From Venatoribacter pacificus (lineage in GTDB: Bacteria; Pseudomonadota; Gammaproteobacteria; Pseudomonadales; Oceanobacteraceae), in NCBI RefSeq assembly GCF_025318105.1, contig NZ_JAOANI010000014.1:1-64000 (forward strand): DNA of 64,000 bases, read 5' to 3'. Positions 59,987 through 64,000 of the stretch are shown in pieces. Within the stretch, counting starts at the first letter, position 1; each line of letters begins with the position of its first letter. Position numbers and translations under genes: made by a program. Under the pieces are notes generated by a model. The model did not search any database, was not told the DNA's origin, and saw only the letters and a program-made list of their open reading frames with translations.

Positions 59987-60469
59987 ATGAATTACCTTGC
60001 CTGGCCAGATTACAAACAAGGCTGGATTTTCCGCCACCGGGAGTTGCCCGTTGCTGCCGAAGATCTGGAGCATATTAAACCGCTGACTGCTGTGGCTGCG
60101 TTGCAGTTCTGGCGGCAGAACATCAGTAAAGAAGCGACCCATGCTAGCCACTTTCTTGGCGATGACTGGCCGGCGCGTAATGGCGTCTGGGCGGAGCAGG
60201 GCGACTGGCAGTCATGCTGGGATCGTGACTGCAATGAATTGCCGGAACTGATTGCTGCCCATTTAAGCTGGGATGACAACACCGTGGTGTATTTCTGCTA
60301 TCACTCGGAACATGTCGTGCAGACCAGCTGGAAAATATTCCGCCGTTACTGGAAGAATTTTTTATTCTATGACGATGAGCCTTTTCTGTTAGGGAAGAAA
60401 CGCTCCCAGGTTGTGCAATTTCACTCCGATGGCAGCTTCCATATCGGTACCAGGCCTAAGGATCACTGA
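59987..60469 (+). CDS. DUF2947 family protein
   Basis: A 160-residue soluble protein very rich in Trp, with the start MNYLAWPDYKQGWIFRHREL and the HFLGDDWPARNGVW and FLFYDDEPFLLGKKR segments that resemble DUF2947 proteins of marine Gammaproteobacteria. No catalytic motif is obvious. Function unknown. Monocistronic by position, between the GGDEF gene and the bacterioferritins. Confidence 0.78.
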   Translation: MNYLAWPDYKQGWIFRHRELPVAAEDLEHIKPLTAVAALQFWRQNISKEATHASHFLGDDWPARNGVWAEQGDWQSCWDRDCNELPELIAAHLSWDDNTVVYFCYHSEHVVQTSWKIFRRYWKNFLFYDDEPFLLGKKRSQVVQFHSDGSFHIGTRPKDH

Positions 60470-60618
60470 CCCTTTATCACGGGGTCTCAGGAGATTGCTT
60501 GTCTGTTACCAGTGCAGGTAATAATCAAAGTCATTTATATTGTCTTCTTCTGCTGCGGGCTTGCGCTGCTCAGCACTAATTCATAGACTGGTTTATTCAG
60601 TTTTTAAGGAGCGCGGCC

Positions 60619-61083
60619 ATGAAGGGTGACGTCAAAGTGAATGAGTATCTCAATCAGATACTTGGCATCGAACTCACATCGATTAATCAGTATTTTCTTC
60701 ATGCCCGCATGTTTAAAAACTGGGGTTTCTCTGAGCTGGATGAAAAGGCCTACAAAAAATCCATTAAGGATATGAAGCAGGCTGACAAGCTGATTGAGCG
60801 CATTTTATTTCTTGAAGGTTTGCCGAATCTGCAGAAACTGAATCGTCTGCGTATTGGTGAAAACACCGCCGAAATGTTGCAGTGCGATCTGGAGCAGATT
60901 ATTGAGCAATTGGAAGTACTGAAAGAAGCCATCGCTTATTGTGAATTGGTTAAGGATTACGTCAGCCGCGAGTTGCTGGAAGATATTCAGGAATACGAAG
61001 AAGAGTATCTCGACTGGCTTGAAACCCAGCAATCACTGATCGCCCAGGTCGGTATCGAAAACTATCAACAGTCCATGATGTGA
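60619..61083 (+). CDS. bfr: Bacterioferritin subunit, heme-binding type with degenerate ferroxidase site
   Basis: Iron-storage subunit of 154 residues starting MKGDVKVNEYLNQILG. The heme-ligand Met52 is present (KDMKQAD). The di-iron site is mostly lost: E18 and E127 remain, but E51 is Asp, H54 is Gln, E94 is Ile and H130 is Tyr (numbering matches E. coli Bfr). It should therefore bind heme at the subunit interface but not oxidise iron efficiently. The companion gene follows 13 bases later with the opposite pattern. AAGGAG precedes the ATG. Confidence 0.93.
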   Translation: MKGDVKVNEYLNQILGIELTSINQYFLHARMFKNWGFSELDEKAYKKSIKDMKQADKLIERILFLEGLPNLQKLNRLRIGENTAEMLQCDLEQIIEQLEVLKEAIAYCELVKDYVSRELLEDIQEYEEEYLDWLETQQSLIAQVGIENYQQSMM

Positions 61084-61096
61084 CAGGAGGCCAGAT

Positions 61097-61567
61097 ATGA
61101 AAGGTAACCCGCAGGTTATTGCCAAATTAAACGAGTTACTGGCCGGCGAATTAAGCGCCATGGATCAGTATTTTATTCACTCCCGTATGTATGACGATTG
61201 GGGACTGAAAAAGCTCTATGAGCGTATTGATCATGAGTTTGAAGACGAAAAAGAACATGCCTCCAAGCTGATCGAACGTATTTTGTTCCTCGGTGGCACT
61301 CCGGATATGGTTACCCGGGTTCCGCTGAACATCGGCAAAGATGTTCCGGCGATGCTGAAGAGCGATCTGGATCTGGAATACAAAGTGATTGTGGACCTGC
61401 GTGATGTGATGGCTCTGTGTGAGCAGGTTCAGGATTATCAGACCCGCGATATGTTGCAGGTGCTGCTGGATGATACCGAAAACGATCATACCCACTGGCT
61501 GGAACAGCAATTGGGCCTGATCGACAAAATCGGCCTGCCTAACTATCTGCAGTCGCAGATGTCCTGA
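61097..61567 (+). CDS. bfr: Bacterioferritin subunit, ferroxidase type lacking the heme Met
   Basis: Iron-storage subunit of 156 residues. The full ferroxidase set is present: E18, E51, H54, E94, E128 and H131 (the last two shifted by a one-residue insertion relative to E. coli Bfr). The heme ligand Met52 is replaced by Lys (EDEKEHAS). It is predicted to be the catalytic subunit of a heteropolymer with the upstream subunit. CAGGAGG precedes the ATG at good spacing. Confidence 0.93.
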   Translation: MKGNPQVIAKLNELLAGELSAMDQYFIHSRMYDDWGLKKLYERIDHEFEDEKEHASKLIERILFLGGTPDMVTRVPLNIGKDVPAMLKSDLDLEYKVIVDLRDVMALCEQVQDYQTRDMLQVLLDDTENDHTHWLEQQLGLIDKIGLPNYLQSQMS

Positions 61568-61587
61568 GCGGAACACATTGTTGCTGT

Positions 61588-61614
61588 AAAAAAAGCTCCC
61601 ATCGGGAGCTTTTT
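61588..61614 (+). terminator. Terminator of the bacterioferritin operon
   Basis: AAAAAGCTCCC and GGGAGCTTTTTT pair around ATC. Confidence 0.93.
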
Positions 61615-61794
61615 TGTTATGGCTCGGTCGAACCACGCCAAGAGTCGTGCTCTGTTGCTGCAGAAGTGTGTTCTCAGCACTGTGATGGGTCAGTATCACT
61701 GTAAATAACGCGGTAAAAGGTTGTACCTGTGTTCAGATTCTCCCGCTTTCTGTGGTTAAATGCCGCACGCATTTCTCTGTTGGTGGAGGTTGTT

Positions 61795-62796
61795 ATGCCC
61801 CCTCGGGCATCGTTTTTCCTCATAGCTTGTATTGCCCTGATCAGTTCGGGCTGCAGTGTCTGGCCTGGCCCTGAACATCGTGATCTGACGTTGGCAGACA
61901 TTGAAAAATTGCTCGATCAAAAGATCCCGGCTGCTGAGCCAGCTCCGGCAGTAACAGCCTGTGCTGATGTCGCGGCGTTGGACGATAAACTGCGGCGTCA
62001 GCGTTTGCAGTTGGTCCGTATCAATAAGCAGTTGCAGTCACTGACTGCGGCTTCGCCGACCTTTTCCGGTACGGAATGTCCGCCACGAGAGGCTCCAGCG
62101 ACACTGATGGACGGCAAAACCATTATCGGTGCCAGTGAGTGGATTTATATTTCTCCGCCAGGACATCACTATCAGGCGCGAATTGACAGTGGTGCTGCCA
62201 CCTCCTCGTTAAGTGCGGTCAATGTGGTGCGCTTTGAGCGTAATGGTAAGCGTTGGGTTCGCTTCTGGTTGCAGCATGATGACGAAGCGGAGCCGATCGA
62301 AATTGAAGCGCCATTAGTACGTCATGTACTGATTCGTCAGGCATCCAGCGATGAAGTTGATCGCCGGCCGGTGGTTTCGCTGACGGTGAATCTTGGTACC
62401 GCGCTGCAACAGGACACCGAGTTTACCCTCACCGACCGTTCACAAATGACGTATCCGATTCTGTTGGGGCGTGAATTTTTGCGTGATGTCACTCTGATTG
62501 ATGTGGGGCGTCGCTTCTTACACGCCAAGTTTGTTCCGGACACCACCCCGGCCGCCGCTCCGGCAACGTCACCGGCAGCGCCTGCGGTGAAAAAACCTGC
62601 GCTGAAAAAGCCTGCGGCACCAGCGGAGCAGGCACCGGCCGCTGCTTCAGCGCCAAACAAAGAAGCAGAACCGGGCAAAACCAAAAAAGCGAAAGCCGCA
62701 GAGCCGCACAGCGGCCAGGCAGCAGACGTTTTGCCGCCGCCTGCCAGTACTGCAGAAACCCCGGTGAACACTGAACCGGCTCCTAATACTCCGTAG
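61795..62796 (+). CDS. Retropepsin-like (ATP-dependent zinc protease family) lipoprotein
   Basis: A 333-residue exported protein. The ATG at 61795 follows GGTGGAGG and starts a lipoprotein signal with lipobox ISSGC, so the mature protein should be anchored to a membrane facing the periplasm. The central domain (about 110-265) is the PF05618-type aspartic protease: active-site ARIDSGAATSS and a later YPILLGREFL. The C-terminal 70 residues are Ala/Pro/Lys-rich and disordered. It precedes a membrane-bound inactive transglutaminase, a pairing described with RimK-like ATP-grasp ligases for peptide tagging or processing. Confidence 0.87.
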   Translation: MPPRASFFLIACIALISSGCSVWPGPEHRDLTLADIEKLLDQKIPAAEPAPAVTACADVAALDDKLRRQRLQLVRINKQLQSLTAASPTFSGTECPPREAPATLMDGKTIIGASEWIYISPPGHHYQARIDSGAATSSLSAVNVVRFERNGKRWVRFWLQHDDEAEPIEIEAPLVRHVLIRQASSDEVDRRPVVSLTVNLGTALQQDTEFTLTDRSQMTYPILLGREFLRDVTLIDVGRRFLHAKFVPDTTPAAAPATSPAAPAVKKPALKKPAAPAEQAPAAASAPNKEAEPGKTKKAKAAEPHSGQAADVLPPPASTAETPVNTEPAPNTP

Positions 62797-62813
62797 CCTG
62801 CGACCCCATTATT

Positions 62814-64000
62814 ATGAACATCGGTTCCTTTTCATTTACCCGTGCACCTTTCTTTTTGCTGGTCGGATTTTTACTGGTGATTGGTATCGTGCTGACACTG
62901 CACCGCCATTGGATGTATGAAGTTCCTCTGGTTTACGGTGAAACACAGACCATTTGGTCGGTGGAAGCGAAAGTCGAATTCAATGCCCATGGCGGGCCGG
63001 TGAAAGTATCGATGGCACGGCCTTCGGCGCAGGATGGTTTTACCGTTTTAAAAGAAGCCGGTGCATCGCCAGGTTATGGCCTGAATTTTATGGATGGCAA
63101 TGAGCCGCGCGCAGAGTGGACTGTGCGCGGTGCAAAAGGGAAGCAGGAATTATTTTATCGTGCCGAGATTCTGGTCAGCCAGATGCAATCCGGTGCTGAT
63201 CTTCCGCCGCCTGCGATTGATCCGGTCAGCTGGCCAGAACCTTATGCCAGTGCGGTGAATGAAGTGTTGGCCGGCGCTTATGCAACGTCGGCCGATAATT
63301 ACAGCCTGACTCGGGAGCTGCTGAAGCGCTTTCAGGAAGATGAAACCGCCCAGCATATCGAATTACTGCGTACCCATTATGCCGATCAGCTGCCTGAGCT
63401 TTGGGTGGAAATGCTGCATAAAGCGCGGGTTCCGGCTTCGGTGGTTTATGGTCTGAATTTGCAGGATGGTCGTCGCCGTCAGAATCTGATGCCGTTGCTG
63501 CGGGTGTGGAATGGCAACGACAGTCAGATTTTTGAACTACCCGGTGAAAAAAGTAATGCCTCGGTTCTGCTGGCTGCTGATACACCGTTACTGCTATGGG
63601 AACAGCGCGGCGCTCCGGTACTGGACGTTACCGGAGGCACCGATTCAAGCATTCGTTTCTCGATGCTTAAACGTGAAGAATCGACCTATGCAAACATCGC
63701 TGAAAATCTTTCCAGTCAGCATGATTTCCTGAACTTTTCAATTCACAGTCTGCCGGTCGAAGAGCAGGCAATGTTTAAAACCATTTTGTTGATTCCCATT
63801 GGCGCACTGATCGTCTGCATTCTGCGCATTATTATCGGTATCCGTACTTCAGGTACCTTTATGCCGGTGTTAATTGCGCTGGCCTTTATTCAGACATCGC
63901 TGGTGACGGGGTTGGTTGGTTTTTTGTTGGTGGTCGCCACCGGGTTGTTTATCCGCGGTTATTTATCGCGTCTGAATTTATTGCTGGTGGCGCGGATTAC
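62814..64000 (+). CDS. Inactive transglutaminase fused to 7TM region (partial, runs off the window)
   Basis: The frame from ATG 62814 is open to the last base (395 codons). An N-terminal membrane helix (about 12-30) is followed by a large periplasmic region with the inactive-transglutaminase-like fold (ARVPASVVYGLNLQDGRRR stands where the catalytic Cys region would be). A multi-helix segment begins near residue 320 (AMFKTILLIPIGALIVCILR) and is cut by the edge. This is the 7TM_transglut type. In related genomes an ATP-grasp (RimK-like) gene follows; it would lie outside the window. Confidence 0.87.
   Translation, partial: MNIGSFSFTRAPFFLLVGFLLVIGIVLTLHRHWMYEVPLVYGETQTIWSVEAKVEFNAHGGPVKVSMARPSAQDGFTVLKEAGASPGYGLNFMDGNEPRAEWTVRGAKGKQELFYRAEILVSQMQSGADLPPPAIDPVSWPEPYASAVNEVLAGAYATSADNYSLTRELLKRFQEDETAQHIELLRTHYADQLPELWVEMLHKARVPASVVYGLNLQDGRRRQNLMPLLRVWNGNDSQIFELPGEKSNASVLLAADTPLLLWEQRGAPVLDVTGGTDSSIRFSMLKREESTYANIAENLSSQHDFLNFSIHSLPVEEQAMFKTILLIPIGALIVCILRIIIGIRTSGTFMPVLIALAFIQTSLVTGLVGFLLVVATGLFIRGYLSRLNLLLVARI

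Overview
The window reads as chromosomal DNA of a marine-type gammaproteobacterium. The closest fit by gene order and protein style is the Oceanospirillales/Pseudomonadales side (Thalassolituus- or Oceanobacter-like). That placement is an inference from gene content, not a database result. Supporting points are the map-glnD / rpsB-tsf-pyrH-frr-uppS-cdsA-dxr-rseP-bamA-skp-lpxD-fabZ-lpxA-lpxB-rnhB order, the long Pseudomonas/Acinetobacter-type isocitrate lyase, a desC-desB-like aerobic desaturase pair and a guanidine-I riboswitch operon.

Layout. Bases 1-82 are the 3' end of a 5S rRNA gene and its terminator. Bases 246-6114 hold an SrmB-like RNA helicase, a pirin, and glnD and map on the minus strand. 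Bases 6357-21025 are a core operon array for translation (rpsB, tsf, frr), UMP kinase, isoprenoid and phospholipid precursors (uppS, cdsA, dxr), envelope proteolysis (rseP), outer-membrane assembly (bamA, skp) and lipid A (lpxD, fabZ, lpxA, lpxB), ending at rnhB. dnaE does not follow. Bases 21047-31222 hold an acyltransferase, a YhiN flavoprotein, a nitric-oxide sensing pair (H-NOX plus histidine kinase, with a possible coupled 56-codon ORF), isocitrate lyase, a GGDEF protein and the desaturase pair. Bases 31574-35079 form a purine-linked group: BMP-type binding protein, 2-oxoglutarate/Fe(II) oxygenase and adenine deaminase.

Bases 35224-42781 are an accessory stretch of small membrane proteins, an AhpD-like protein, an AraC regulator, a dehydrogenase/DUF2269/DoxX operon and a crotonase. 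It carries palindromic MITE-like elements and short tandem repeats. Bases 42856-50220 on the minus strand are a guanidine-utilisation operon: riboswitch, ABC permease, ATPase, two DUF1989 proteins and a biotin carboxylase of the urea/guanidine type. A second MITE-like element sits inside it. Bases 50476-58464 hold a DMT exporter, a Cys-tailed protein, an OYE with its TetR and operator, a Nudix hydrolase, an SDR/ArsR pair, DUF3087 and thrC. Bases 58600-64000 hold a PAS-PAS-GGDEF protein, DUF2947, two complementary bacterioferritin subunits, and the start of a retropepsin-like lipoprotein / inactive-transglutaminase operon cut by the window edge.

Most notable observations: the riboswitch-controlled guanidine operon with no allophanate hydrolase or binding protein beside it; two families of MITE-like elements with partial copies elsewhere in the window; a 37-bp exact direct repeat bracketing about 0.5 kb of hairpin-rich DNA after aceA; paired bacterioferritins in which each lacks what the other has; and a 74-bp tandem duplication across the junction of two convergent genes.
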